DNA of 36,901 nucleotides from Corallococcus praedator (GTDB lineage: Bacteria > Myxococcota > Myxococcia > Myxococcales > Myxococcaceae): NCBI RefSeq assembly GCF_003612125.1, contig NZ_RAWI01000046.1, forward strand, positions 1-36,901, in the 5' to 3' direction. Position 1 is the stretch's first letter. Each line of letters starts with the position of its first letter. The notes under the pieces were generated by a model, which was given only the letters and a program-made list of their open reading frames with translations, had not been told where the DNA came from and did no database searches. A program made the translations under genes and the position numbers. This document shows, in pieces, positions 24,565 to 34,700 of the stretch.

Positions 24565-25551
24565 TCAGGCCGAGGGGTTGGGGGTCAGGATGATCTTCCC
24601 GTTGCGGCCCGGCTCCTGGGCGCGCTTCACCGCGTCGTGGATGCGCTCCAGCGGGAAGGTGCCGTCCACGGGCGCCTGCAGCGTGCCCACGGACATCAGC
24701 TCCGCGAGCCGCGCGAAGGTGGCGTTCTGCTCCTCGCGCGGGGCGTTGCGCATCCAGCGCACCAGCCAGAAGCCGCGCAGGGTGACGTCCTTGAAGATGG
24801 TGGCCGCCGCGGACAGCTTGGGGCCCTTGCCGCTCATCGCGCCGTAGTTCACCAGCACGCCGCCGGTGGAAAGACAGTCGCCCAGCCGCCGGGACGACTC
24901 CCCACCCACCGCGTCGATGCCCAGCCGCACCTTCGCGCCGCCCGTCGCGTCGCGCACCTGCTTGGGCAATTCATCCGTGTCCAGCAGCACCACGTCCGCG
25001 CCCTGGGCCTTCAACTCGCCGGCCAGGTCCTGGCGGCGCACCACGTTGACGGTCTTCAAGCCCATCACCTGCGCCAGGGTGATGAGGTAGCGGCCCACGG
25101 CGGAGTTGGCGGCGTTCTGCACCACCCACTCGCCGGGCTGGAGCGTCACGAACTGGCGCAGCATCAGGTACGCGGTGGGCGGATTCACGAGCAGCATGCT
25201 CGCCTGGAGCAGGTCCAACCCCGGCGGCACGGGCAGCAATTGCGCGGCGGGCGCGGTGAGGTGGGTGCGCCAGGTGCCCGCGCCCAGCGGCAGGAACACC
25301 AGGTCGCCCACCGCCACGGCGTCGGAGCCCGCTACCTCCACCACGCGGCCCACGCCCTCGTTGCCCGGGGTGGCGGGCAGCTTGGGCAGCACGCCGTATT
25401 CACCGGAGAGGGTGAGCAGGTCAGAGGGGTTGATGGGCGTGGCGAGGACGGCCAGTCGCGCCTCGCCGGGTTGGAGCGGCGCGGGGGATTCCTCCACCAC
25501 CTGGGCGACGTCCGAGGGCGGACCGAAGGCCGAGAAGCGCACTGCTTTCAT
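24565..25551 (-). CDS. zinc-independent MDR enzyme, 2-enoyl thioester reductase-like
   Basis: This is a 328-aa medium-chain dehydrogenase/reductase. The N-terminal domain has NPSDLLTLSGEYGVLPKLPA followed by TPGNEGVGRVVEV, the signature of MECR/ETR1-type enoyl-thioester reductases with the catalytic Tyr52. The cofactor domain has NAANSAVGRYLITLAQ near 146-161 and RR172-173 that suggest NADPH. There are no structural-zinc cysteines. The likely reaction is NADPH-dependent reduction of 2-enoyl-CoA or -ACP, although quinone oxidoreductase activity is the alternative. ATG 25551 has GGGAG 7 nt upstream. It is the first gene of the operon with the SDR. A 289-nt intergenic region toward the divergent membrane gene has no other gene. 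Confidence 0.88.
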   Translation of the reverse strand: MKAVRFSAFGPPSDVAQVVEESPAPLQPGEARLAVLATPINPSDLLTLSGEYGVLPKLPATPGNEGVGRVVEVAGSDAVAVGDLVFLPLGAGTWRTHLTAPAAQLLPVPPGLDLLQASMLLVNPPTAYLMLRQFVTLQPGEWVVQNAANSAVGRYLITLAQVMGLKTVNVVRRQDLAGELKAQGADVVLLDTDELPKQVRDATGGAKVRLGIDAVGGESSRRLGDCLSTGGVLVNYGAMSGKGPKLSAAATIFKDVTLRGFWLVRWMRNAPREEQNATFARLAELMSVGTLQAPVDGTFPLERIHDAVKRAQEPGRNGKIILTPNPSA

Positions 25552-25840
25552 TGCATGCTCCCGCGTGAAGCCTGACTGAAGGCGGCGCCACCCTAACCGC
25601 CTTCGGCCCTGCTGCCGAGCGTGCAAAGCAGGCCCACGGGCGGTGTGGACGGGCCGTCGCGTGGATCCACGAAGGCTCCATTCCGACCCTGGGGAGACGC
25701 GGGTCTGTCCACCCCCGAACGCGAGCCATGGGGGGGCTGCCAGCCGTCGACAGTCAGGCCTCGCCATGGCGGCGAGGGCTGCACAGCTTCAGAAATGGAC
25801 CCCTCGGTGGGGCACGTGGGGATGGGCGAGGGGGGCGAGT

Positions 25841-26905
25841 GTGAACAGCGTGCACCACGAAGTGGCCCTGGCTGGACCGTTGGCGGTCGTTCCAGAAGGG
25901 CGGGCAGCCGAACCGTGCGTCTGGAAGCGCAGGCTGCTGACGGTGCTCAAGCCCGTCTTCGCGCTCGGCGGCCTGGGCATGCTGACGGCGATGGTGAACA
26001 AGGCGGGCGCCGGTGAGCTGAAGACCACGCTCCTGACCGCGATGCCGCTGTTGCCCTGGGTGGTGCTCATCGAGCTGGGACGTCAGGGGTGCGACGCGAC
26101 GGCGACGCGCCTGTCCTACGGTGCCCGCGCGGGGCAGGTGCCGCTGTCGGTGTTGGTGCGCGCGCAGTTGATTGGCACGGCGGTGTCGAGCATGGCGCCC
26201 GCGGGCCGCGCGGCGGCGGAGGCGACGAAGGCGACGCTGCTGACGCCCTACGCGGGGGGCGCGGCGGCGACGGCGGCGGCGGCCACGTCCCAGTCCGCGT
26301 CGCTGGGGGCCGGAGGGCTCATCTCCTTTCCGTGCGCGGTGGCGTCCTACCTGATGACGGGCTGGTCCGCGTTCACGGTGGCGATGCTGGTGCACGGCTT
26401 CGTGTTGCTGCTGGCGTCCCTGGGCGTGCGCGCGGGCCTGCGCGCGAAGCGGCTGGGCGCGTGGATGCAGCGCCGGTGCGGGAAGTGGGGCGCGCACGCG
26501 CAGTCGTTCCAGGCCTCACTGTGCGCCGGAGGGCTGTGTCCGTGGCGGCCGATGCTGGCGTTCCTGGGCAGCCGCGTGTTGCAGGTGATGCAGTACGCGG
26601 TGCTGGCGCACGCGGTGGGTATCGACGCGACGGTGGTGCAGGCGCTCTTCACGCAGGGGCTCTACCTGGTGGCGCTGGCCCTGGGCTCGCTGGTGCCGGG
26701 GCAGGTGGGCGTGACGGACAGCGTGTTCTCGCTGGCGGCGGGGGCGATGGGGACCTCCGCGGCGAAGGCCATGTCCATCGCGGTGCTCGCGCACGCGGTG
26801 CAGGCGGTGTTCGTGCTGGTGGGGGCGCTCACGCCGCTGGTGTGGCGGACCCGGAAGGTGACGGCGGCGCAGGTGGTTGCGCCGGCCGTCCCAGCGGCGG
26901 CTTGA
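25841..26905 (+). CDS. polytopic membrane protein resembling the LPG-synthase membrane region
   Basis: This is a 354-aa inner-membrane protein with about seven or eight hydrophobic segments (for example VLKPVFALGGLGMLTAMV, AMPLLPWVVLIELG, FTVAMLVHGFVLLLASLGV, VLQVMQYAVLAHAVG, IAVLAHAVQAVFVLVGAL). The order of segments and motifs such as SSMAPAGRAAAEATKATLL and LGSLVPGQVGVTDSVFSLA are similar to the flippase-like PF03706 family (LPG_synthase_TM), used in lipid movement or as an anchor for lipid-modifying domains. No catalytic domain is attached. GTG 25841 is chosen because GAGGGGGG lies just upstream; the open frame before it codes an unconvincing Trp/Arg-rich stretch. It converges on the lipoprotein gene with 15 nt between stops. 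Confidence 0.6.
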   Translation: MNSVHHEVALAGPLAVVPEGRAAEPCVWKRRLLTVLKPVFALGGLGMLTAMVNKAGAGELKTTLLTAMPLLPWVVLIELGRQGCDATATRLSYGARAGQVPLSVLVRAQLIGTAVSSMAPAGRAAAEATKATLLTPYAGGAAATAAAATSQSASLGAGGLISFPCAVASYLMTGWSAFTVAMLVHGFVLLLASLGVRAGLRAKRLGAWMQRRCGKWGAHAQSFQASLCAGGLCPWRPMLAFLGSRVLQVMQYAVLAHAVGIDATVVQALFTQGLYLVALALGSLVPGQVGVTDSVFSLAAGAMGTSAAKAMSIAVLAHAVQAVFVLVGALTPLVWRTRKVTAAQVVAPAVPAAA

Positions 26906-26920
26906 GCTGACGGGCCTCCG

Positions 26921-28264
26921 TTACGGGCCCGCGAAGAGATGCGAGGCGTGCATGAAGTTGAAGACCTTCTCGTAGTTCGCCGCGGCGTTCACCGGCGTCG
27001 GAGCGGACTTCTCGGAGTAGATGATCGTGCCACGGGAGCCGTCGGGCGGCCGCTTGACGACCAGGTCGGTGATCCCCACATCCTCCCTCGGGCTGCTCCT
27101 CGAATAGAGGGCGCCCCCGGCGTCCAGGATTCCGTAGCTGACCCTGTCGGCTTCCGCCGGGCCCTCACCGTACGTGCCCAGGACGGTGGCAGCGCCGCTG
27201 TTGTCGACATGCCACAACTCCTGGATTCCGGAGGTCCGGTTCATGGCCAACATGAACCCTGTCGGATGCGCACGCGCATCGATGGTGTCCAGATGGTCGC
27301 CCGGCAGCCCGGTGATGGGAATGACCTGCTGATCCGGGGCCAGCACGAACAGCTCGTAGCCGCTGCCGACGCCGAGCAGGTAGCCGGCGGCGTTCCACGC
27401 GAGCAGGCGATGCCCGGTCGCCACGACGTCCCCAGCACTGTTGTAATACGTGTTGCCCCCATGGGAGCAGTTGTAGGCAACGGCGCCCGTGCCCGCCCGC
27501 ATGACGAAGCTCCCGATGTCCTGGGTGGCGGAGCATGCCGGTGACGGAACCTGTGTATCGTTCCGGGGTCCATCCACGGGGTACGAGCGGATCTTGTCCT
27601 TGAGCGTGAAGGACTCCGGAACCATGATCTTGATCCGATCGGGGTTGCCGCCCCTGCCGATGTAATAGACGCGGCCGTTGGGGGCGACCACCGCCTCACT
27701 GAAGGCGGAGGAGGTGTCGCAGTCGAAGCCCACCTGCACGCGCGTGGGCGTCAGGATGCCGGAGATCGCGTCAGCGCCGCAGAGGCCCTCCTGGAGCGTG
27801 CCCCAGAGCAGCACGTCGTTCCCTCCCGTGCTCGTGCCGCCGCACCGGTTGTCCTGCCCGCATGTCGGCGTCCAGAGTCCCCCGCCACAGTCGTCAGCGG
27901 TGGTGCACCGGTCCGCCTGGGGGACGCACTTGCGCGTCAGGCCGCTGCACTCCTCGTAGTCCTTGCAGTCCGCGGACGACTGGCAGGAGCCCGCCACCAA
28001 CTGGCAGGTGTGGCTGGCCCCGCACTCCTCCCACGTCCTGCAATCCTTCTGGGTCGCGCACATCCCCGGACGCAGCGCGCACCGCCGGCTCGACGTGCAG
28101 GCCTGCCAGGCTTCGCACCCGTCATCGTCGGCGCACCCGGTACAGACCCCCTGCTCGCAGCGCAGCCCCGGCAGACAGCCGGAGTCGTCGTCGCACAGCC
28201 CCTCGGAGGTGCTCGTGCACGCGAGCAACAGCACCGAACCCCACACCAAGAACGAACGAATCAC
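26921..28264 (-). CDS. cysteine-rich lipoprotein with DC-repeats
   Basis: This is a 447-aa lipoprotein. It has an N-terminal signal with a lipobox (VLLLAC, lipidated Cys near residue 16). Residues about 23-145 contain around five cysteine-rich repeats of about 22 residues of the type CxxxxDCxxWEECxxxxxC (ATQKDCRTWEECGASHTC, QSSADCKDYEECSGLTRKC and others), a recurrent myxobacterial pattern for cell-surface proteins. Residues 150-447 form a strand-rich part with repeated short phrases (GRVYYIGRGG, GYLLGVGSGYELFVLA, NSGAATVLGTYGEG) reminiscent of a beta-propeller. No catalytic residues are visible. GTG 28264 has GAGGGGG 7 nt upstream and overlaps the previous stop (GTGA). Likely surface exposed and binding. 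Confidence 0.75.
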   Translation of the reverse strand: MIRSFLVWGSVLLLACTSTSEGLCDDDSGCLPGLRCEQGVCTGCADDDGCEAWQACTSSRRCALRPGMCATQKDCRTWEECGASHTCQLVAGSCQSSADCKDYEECSGLTRKCVPQADRCTTADDCGGGLWTPTCGQDNRCGGTSTGGNDVLLWGTLQEGLCGADAISGILTPTRVQVGFDCDTSSAFSEAVVAPNGRVYYIGRGGNPDRIKIMVPESFTLKDKIRSYPVDGPRNDTQVPSPACSATQDIGSFVMRAGTGAVAYNCSHGGNTYYNSAGDVVATGHRLLAWNAAGYLLGVGSGYELFVLAPDQQVIPITGLPGDHLDTIDARAHPTGFMLAMNRTSGIQELWHVDNSGAATVLGTYGEGPAEADRVSYGILDAGGALYSRSSPREDVGITDLVVKRPPDGSRGTIIYSEKSAPTPVNAAANYEKVFNFMHASHLFAGP

Positions 28265-29199
28265 CAGCGCCCCCTCACGTAGACGTTCCCGCCGCCATCG
28301 CCATCCGAGTCGAACGACACACCCGACAGTCCCCACAGGGTGAGACCGGTGAGCGCGACGACGCCGCCGCCAATCATCAGGGTGTTCGCGAGCGTGCTGG
28401 ACGTCTTCGCCTGGTCGTACTTCGCGCGGTCCGCCGGGACCAGGCGGCCGTCGTTGTAGCGTTGCGACAGGTCCTTGTTCAGGCTCTTGCTGCGCAGCCC
28501 GAAGACTCCACCGGCGCCGGCCACGAGCGCGCCGCCAATCGAAGCGTAGATGCCCGTCTTGCGCATCCACCCGGACGAAGTCGGGCGGGCCTTGTCGTGG
28601 AGCGACACCGGGTCCTGTTCGGCCAGCGGTTCCACCTCCGCGGGGGCCGCAGATGCGACCGGCGGCGGCTCGGGGCGGATATCAGGCGCGGGCGCGGGCT
28701 CGGCGGATGCGACGCCCTGTGCCGCATCCTCCGCGACCGGCTGCGATGTCGGCTCGGTGAGGGCCTTCTCGAGCTGCTCGACGGCATAGTGCACCGGCCG
28801 CAGATCCAGGAACCCGGGGATGAAACGGAATTTGACGGGGGCCGTCCGGTGCTGCCTCTCGGTGATGGCCGACATCGAGACGGAAGCCACCCCGTCCACC
28901 ACGGTCGCCTCGGCGTAGATGATGGCGCCTCCACGCGCGAGCCCCGCCAGACACTCCGTGGTCGGCTTGGGCTCACACGACGCCTTCAACGGCACGGGAC
29001 CGCGCAGGACCAGCGACCCCTGTCGCCGGTTGCTGGCCCGGACCCCGGAGGCGATGAGCCCTTCCGCATCCGCGCGGACCCCTGGCTCGATTTTTCCCTG
29101 TACCGGATAGAGGCCGACCACGATCTGCGCGCGGGCAATTCCAGGCACCGCGAGGATCGCCGCCAGCACGAACAAACCAACGACTCGCGCACGCAGCAT
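28261..29199 (-). CDS. secreted protein with C-terminal hydrophobic pair
   Basis: This is a 312-aa exported protein without recognised domain. The signal peptide is residues 1-24 (MLRARVVGLFVLAAILAVPG, cleavage after ARAQ). The mature N-terminal part (about 25-145) is strand-rich with two Cys (KASCEPKPTTEC, probable disulfide). A Pro/Ala/Glu-rich linker follows (about 165-205). The C-terminus has two hydrophobic stretches, IYASIGGALVAGAGGVFGL and NTLMIGGGVVALTGLTLWGL, so the mature protein may be membrane anchored. ATG 29199 is chosen with an AGGG about 9 nt upstream; longer in-frame starts lack signal character. It is the first gene of an overlapping pair with the lipoprotein. Confidence 0.65.
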   Translation of the reverse strand: MLRARVVGLFVLAAILAVPGIARAQIVVGLYPVQGKIEPGVRADAEGLIASGVRASNRRQGSLVLRGPVPLKASCEPKPTTECLAGLARGGAIIYAEATVVDGVASVSMSAITERQHRTAPVKFRFIPGFLDLRPVHYAVEQLEKALTEPTSQPVAEDAAQGVASAEPAPAPDIRPEPPPVASAAPAEVEPLAEQDPVSLHDKARPTSSGWMRKTGIYASIGGALVAGAGGVFGLRSKSLNKDLSQRYNDGRLVPADRAKYDQAKTSSTLANTLMIGGGVVALTGLTLWGLSGVSFDSDGDGGGNVYVRGRW

Positions 29200-29378
29200 T
29201 GCGCGGGACCCTAATGGAAGGCTGTTTGCCTGTAAACAGGCCGCCAGTGCCGCCATGTATGCCAATGAGTCGCGGCGCACCCCATGGCCTCCGGGACGTC
29301 GTGAGGCCACCCATGACTGCAAGTCTTCAGGAAAATCCTGATGACAAGACTTTTCAGGGTTTGTCCTGGAGAGAGCGA

Positions 29379-31592
29379 TTACACGGCTGGTGTGGCGGAG
29401 TCGGACGGTGAGGGAAGCGCTGGCCGTATCCGCACCGGCGTGCCGCTGAAGGCGGCGTTGCCGCTGACGGCATCCAGGGCCTGCTCATCCGTGAGGTCGT
29501 TGATGCTGGCGCCCGCGTGCGCGCCCGCCACCTGCATGCGGATGCCGGAGCGCTGATGGCCGTAGCCGTGCGGCAGGCTGACGACACCGGGCATGACGTC
29601 GGCGGTGACGGCGACAGGCACGGTGACCTCTCCCACGCGAGAGCGGATGGTGGCGTCCACGCCGTCGGCGAGGCCCAGGCGCGAAGCATCGTCCGGATGA
29701 ATCATGAGGGTGCAGCGCGGGCGGCCCTTCATCAGTCCCGGCACGTTGTGCATCCAGGAGTTGTTGTCGCGAAGGTGCCGCCGGCCAATGAGCAGCAATT
29801 CGTTCTCGCGAGGCGCGGAGTCGTCCGTGAAGGTCGCGCGGAGCCGGGCGACATCCGCGACGAGCAGCTCCGGAGCCAGTTGGATGCGTTTGGAGCGGTG
29901 GCGGAGGCGGCCTGGGAGGGAAGGCTTCAAGGGGCCCAGGTCGATGCCGTGGGGCGAAGCGCGCAGCTTCGCGAGCGACAGGCCGTCCTTCTTGAGCGGA
30001 TGGAAGCGCGAGCCATACGGCCCCATGCGCAGGCCCAGGTCGAGCAGGCGCTCTGGCCCCAGACGCTTGAGGGCCTGGTACTGGAAGGTGGCGCGGGCGG
30101 TGCGGCCCTTTCGCAGTGTCTCCAGGCGGTGCTGGAGCTCCAGGAGGATCTCCCAATCCTGGCGGGACTCCGGAGCGGCGGCGAACACGGGCGGTGAGTA
30201 CTTGGCCGTGTTGCGCACGGCGAGCACGTGGAAGACGAGGTCGTAGTGCCCGCGCTCCAGCAGGGACGCGGGGGGCAGGATGTAGTGGGCGTGCCGGGTG
30301 GTCTCGTTGAGGTACGGATCCACGCTCACCATGAGGTCCAACTGTGACAGCGCCGTGTCCAGCTGGGTGCCATTGGGCGTGGACAGCACGGGGTTGCCGG
30401 CCACGGTGATGAGGGCGCGGATGCGTCCCTCTCCCGGCGTGAGGATCTCCTCCGCGAGCACGGCCACGGGCAGCTCGCCGGAGGACTCCGGCAGGCCGCG
30501 CACCCGGCTCTTCCAGCGGCCATGGCTGCCGGGGCTGACGCCCAGCGCGCGTGGCCCACCGATGAGGTCGAACGCGGGCTGCGTGAAGAGCGCGCCGCCT
30601 TCGCGGTCCAGGTTGCCGGTGACGATGTTGAGGACGTTGATGAGCCATTGGCAGAGGGAGCCAAAGGGCTGCGTGGACACGCCGACGCGGCCGTAGCAGA
30701 CGGCGCCCTCCGCCGCGAGGAAGTCCCGGGCGATGCCGCGCAGCACGTCCGGCGCGATGCCGGTGTGCGGTGCCGTGCGCTCCGGAGGGAAGTCGCGGAC
30801 CAGGGACACGATGGTGTCCAGCCCGTCCACGAACGCGGCGAGCCGGCCCATGCGCTGGGTGCCTTCTCCCAGGGCGATGTGCAGCAGGGAGAGCAGGGCG
30901 AGCGCATCGGTGCCGGGGCGGACGAAGACGTGCTGGTCGGCGATGCCGGCCGTCTCCGTGCGGCGCGGGTCGATGACGACGACCCTGCCTCCGCGCTCCT
31001 GGATGGCGCGGAGGCGGGCGCGGACATCGGGCGTGGTCATCAGACTGCCATTGGATGCCAGGGGATTGGCGCCCAGCATGAGCATGTACCGGGTGCGGTC
31101 GATGTCCGGGATGGGGACGAGCAACTGGTGGCCGAACATGAAGTGGGCCACGAGCTGGTGGGGAAGCTGGTCCACGGAGGTGGCGGAGAACCGGTTGCGC
31201 GAGCGCAGCGCACGAAGCAGGCCGGGGCCGAACATCATCGCGCCCAGGTTGTGGACGTTGGGATTGCCCAGGTAGGCGCCCACGGTGTGGGGACCGTGCT
31301 CCTGCTGGAGGGCATGGAGTCGCCGGGTGATGTCGCCGAGCGCGTCCTCCCAGGACACGCGCTCCCAACCGGACGCGGTGCGCTTCATGGGATGGCGCAG
31401 GCGGTCCGGATCTTCATGCAGATCGCGCAGCGCCACGGCCTTGGGACAGATGTGGCCCCGGCTGAACGGGTCCGCGTCGTCGCCCTTGATGGACGTGATG
31501 CGACCGTCGGCCACTTCGATGCGCACCCCGCACATCGCTTCGCAGAGGTTGCAGGTGCGGAAGTGGACCTGGGGCGGGGCGGAAGCGCTCAT
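29379..31592 (-). CDS. molybdopterin-dependent oxidoreductase with N-terminal 4Fe-4S motif
   Basis: This is a 737-aa bis-MGD enzyme of the DMSO-reductase superfamily. The N-terminal cluster motif is C14-C17-C21 (TCNLCEAMCGVRI) and C49 (GHICPKA). The molybdopterin core follows (RTRYMLMLGANPLASNGS, GGRVVVIDPRRTETAGIADQ), with the dinucleotide-binding domain in the C-terminal 130 residues (ELLLIGRRHLRDNNSWMHN, then VSLPHGYGHQRSG). There is no Tat signal, so it is probably cytoplasmic. The Mo ligand is not obvious to me. Substrate is unknown; the family includes formate dehydrogenases, nitrate reductases and thiosulfate/polysulfide reductases. No electron-transfer subunit or cofactor-assembly gene is adjacent. 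The ribosome-binding site before ATG 31592 is weak. Confidence 0.88.
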   Translation of the reverse strand: MSASAPPQVHFRTCNLCEAMCGVRIEVADGRITSIKGDDADPFSRGHICPKAVALRDLHEDPDRLRHPMKRTASGWERVSWEDALGDITRRLHALQQEHGPHTVGAYLGNPNVHNLGAMMFGPGLLRALRSRNRFSATSVDQLPHQLVAHFMFGHQLLVPIPDIDRTRYMLMLGANPLASNGSLMTTPDVRARLRAIQERGGRVVVIDPRRTETAGIADQHVFVRPGTDALALLSLLHIALGEGTQRMGRLAAFVDGLDTIVSLVRDFPPERTAPHTGIAPDVLRGIARDFLAAEGAVCYGRVGVSTQPFGSLCQWLINVLNIVTGNLDREGGALFTQPAFDLIGGPRALGVSPGSHGRWKSRVRGLPESSGELPVAVLAEEILTPGEGRIRALITVAGNPVLSTPNGTQLDTALSQLDLMVSVDPYLNETTRHAHYILPPASLLERGHYDLVFHVLAVRNTAKYSPPVFAAAPESRQDWEILLELQHRLETLRKGRTARATFQYQALKRLGPERLLDLGLRMGPYGSRFHPLKKDGLSLAKLRASPHGIDLGPLKPSLPGRLRHRSKRIQLAPELLVADVARLRATFTDDSAPRENELLLIGRRHLRDNNSWMHNVPGLMKGRPRCTLMIHPDDASRLGLADGVDATIRSRVGEVTVPVAVTADVMPGVVSLPHGYGHQRSGIRMQVAGAHAGASINDLTDEQALDAVSGNAAFSGTPVRIRPALPSPSDSATPAV

Positions 31593-31728
31593 GGGCGGAG
31601 AGTCTACGCCCGCCCTGGGGCGGGAGGCAGGACCGCCTGTCTGGTGGCCTGGCGCTGTCAGGCCGGGTCTGTCCCGGGCGCGGGTTCAATGCGCGACAGT
31701 TCAACTCCGCGAAGTACCAACGCCATCC

Positions 31729-31757
31729 TTGTGACGTCGTACCCGCGTACGTATACC
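31729..31757 (+). promoter_or_regulatory. possible sigma-70-type promoter before the double histidine kinase
   Basis: TTGTGA (31729-31734) and TATACC (31752-31757) are separated by 17 nt, each matching the consensus at four of six positions. Transcription would start about 31763, only a few nt before ATG 31767, implying a nearly leaderless mRNA or translation from ATG 31815. Confidence 0.35.
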
Positions 31758-31766
31758 TTCAGCAGG

Positions 31767-34700
31767 ATGAGCGCCCTTCCCAGGAAGCTGGAGTGGCTCG
31801 CGGGTGGGGGCGAAATGTCCACGCTCATCGCGTCACTCGACTGGTCGAAGTCCCCGCTGGGGCCCATCGAGTCGTGGCCGCAGAGCCTGCGCACGACCGT
31901 GAGCCTCTGCCTCGCGTCGAACTTCCCCATCAACATCATCTGGGGGGACGGCCACAGCCAGATCTACAACGATGGCTACCGCGGGGTCTGCGGCGCGGTG
32001 CACCCGCGCGCGCTGGGGGAGAGCTACCGGGTCACCTGGGCCTCCGCGTGGCCCGCCATTGGTGAACCCTTCGAGCGGGCGCTCGCGGGCGAGACCTCTT
32101 ACCTCGAGAACCAGCGGATGTTCCTCGAGCGCAACGGCTACCCGGAGGAGACCTTCTTCACCTTCTCGTCCAGCCCCATCCGTGACGAGTTCGGCAAGGT
32201 GGTGGGCATCTTCCACCCGGTGACGGAGACCACCTCCACGATGCTCGCCCAGCGGCGGACGCGGGCGCTGCGCGACGTGGCGGATCGCGCGGGGCAGGCC
32301 CTGGTGTTCGACGAGGCGTGCGACCTGCTTCTCGCGACGCTGGGGGAGTACGCCTTCGACCTGCCGTTCGCGCTCCTCTACGTGACGACGCCCGACGGCA
32401 CCCAGGCCCGGCTGCGTGGGACGCGCGGAACCCAGGCGGGAGGTGCGCTCGCGCCGGAAGTCCTCCGTCTCGTGGATGGAGACGGGGAGTCGGGGTGGCC
32501 GCTCGCGCGCGCGGCTCGCAGTGGACGGGTGGAGCCGGTGACGGACCTGGAGGCGCGGTTCGGTCGTGTCCCCGCGGGCCCGTACCCGGAGCCGCTGGGC
32601 ACGGCCTTCGTGTTGCCGGTCCGGGTCGCGGGCGTGGAGGTCCCGCTCGGTTTCCTCGTCGTCGGGACGAGCCAGCGGCTTCCGCTCGATGAGTCCTACC
32701 GGACCTTCGTGGAGATGCTGGGTGGGGCGGCGAGCGCGGCCCTTGGGAACGCGCGCGCCTATGAAGCGGAGCGGCGCAGGGCCGAGGCGCTGGCGGAGAT
32801 CGATCAGGCGAAGACCGCGTTCTTCAGCAACGTGAGCCACGAGTTCCGCACGCCGCTCACGCTGCTGCTCGGGCCCCTGGAGGATCTGCTGGCCGGGCGG
32901 CAGGGCGGACTGCCAGGAAGCGTGCAGGACGAGCTGCGGGTCGTGCACCGCAATGCGCTGCGACTGCTCAAGCTGGTGAATGCGCTGCTCGACTTCTCGC
33001 GCATCGAGGCGGGCCGTGCCCGGGCCTCGGCGGAGCCCACCGACCTGTCCTCGCTCACCCGCGACCTCGCGAGCGCCTTCCGTTCCGCCGTGGAGCGCGC
33101 GGGCATGCGCCTGGTGGTGGACGCGGAGCCGCTCGGGGAGCCGGTGCTCGTCGACCGCGAGATGTGGGAGAAGATCGTCCTCAACCTCGTGTCGAACGCG
33201 TTCAAGTTCACCCACGCTGGGGAGATCCGCGTCGAGTTGAAGCGGGAGGGCGGCTTCGCGCGGCTGTCGGTGCAGGACACGGGCATTGGCATCCCGGAGA
33301 GCGAGCTGGGCCGCGTGTTCCAGCGCTTCCACCGTGTGCAGGAGGCGAAGGGGAGGACCCACGAGGGCAGCGGCATCGGGCTCGCGCTCGTGCAGGACCT
33401 GGCGAAGCTTCATGGCGGTTCGGTGGAGGTGCGCAGCGCCGTCGGGGAAGGCTCCACGTTCTTCGTCCGCGTGCCGCTCGGGAACGCCTACTGGAAGGGG
33501 GCGCCGGCTTCGGATCCGGGAGCGCAGCCCCCCGCCAACCCGATGCGCGTGGATGCCTTTGTCGAGGAGTCGCTGCGCTGGGTGGAGGAGCCCGCGCCGG
33601 GAGCGCCCACCCCGCAGGCCCCGCTCCATGATGCCTCCGAGAATGGGCCGCGAGCCGACGCCCCGGTGGCGGCGCGCCTTCCCCACGAAGAGGTGGTGGG
33701 AGGCGTCCGCCCTCGGGTCCTGCTGGCCGACGACAACGCGGACATGCGCGACTATGTCCGTCGCCTCCTGGAGCGGCGCTACCGGGTGACGGCGGTCCCG
33801 AACGGCGCGGAGGCGCTGCGCTCGGCGCGGGAGTCGAGGCCGGATCTCATCCTGTCGGACGTGATGATGCCGGTGATGGATGGCATCGAGCTGGTGCGGC
33901 AGCTGCGGGCGGACGAAGCGCTGCGCACGCTGCCCGTCATCCTGCTGTCCGCCCGCGCGGGCGAGGAGGCCACGGCGAGCGGGCTGGAGCTGGGCGCGGA
34001 CGACTACCTGACCAAGCCCTTCGCGGCCCGGGAGCTGCTGGCCCGGGTGCAGGCGCAGCTCACCATGGCGGCCATGCGGATGCGGGCGGCGGAGCAGGAG
34101 GCGCACGCGGAGGACCTCGCGCAGCAGCAGCAATGGCTGGAGGCGGTGTTGGATCGCCTCCCGACGCCCACGCTGCTCGTCAACCCGGACTCGCGCCAGT
34201 TCACCTTCGCGAACCACGCGGCGCAGGAGCTGGCGGACGGCGACTTTCCCAGCAGGCTGGATGACACGGAACACGGCCGCGCCTTCCGGCTCACCGACGA
34301 GGCCGAGGCGCCGTTCAACCTGGCGCGTGCCCTGGATGCGCCGGTCCGCGACCTGGAGGCCGTCGGGCACGCCCCCGGTGGACGTCTCCACCTCGTGGTG
34401 GACTCGGACTTCGTGCCGGCCATCGGGCAGCAGCCGTCGCGGACCATCCTCACGCTGCGGGACATCTCCCGGCTCAAGCAGGTGGAGCGCGAGCTGAAGG
34501 TGTTGCTCGGCGCGCGCGACGAATTCCTCTCCATCGCCTCGCACGAGCTGAAGACACCCATCACGTCGCTGCGGATGCAATTGCAGATGACCGAGCGGAG
34601 CGTGAAGCCAGACGAGGGCCGCATGCCGAGCCCGGAGAAGCTGGCGAAGGCGATGCGTGTGTCATTGCTCCAGGTGGACCGGCTGACGGGCCTCGTCGAC

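Noticed and set aside
29285-29309. Inverted repeat TGGCCTC/GAGGCCA with 11-nt loop between the oxidoreductase and the secreted-protein gene
   Set aside because: A 7-bp stem with a long loop and no T-run is not distinctive in DNA of this composition; the 179-nt gap otherwise shows nothing.
30522-31766. Upstream extension of the histidine kinase frame on the plus strand
   Set aside because: It lies opposite the molybdopterin oxidoreductase, whose motifs are unmistakable, and the translated extension is low complexity.
31833-34580. A 915-codon open frame on the minus strand across the histidine kinase gene
   Set aside because: It is the complement frame of a clearly coding, G/C-rich gene; the product is Arg/His/Gln-rich low complexity with no domain, as expected from third-position G/C bias.
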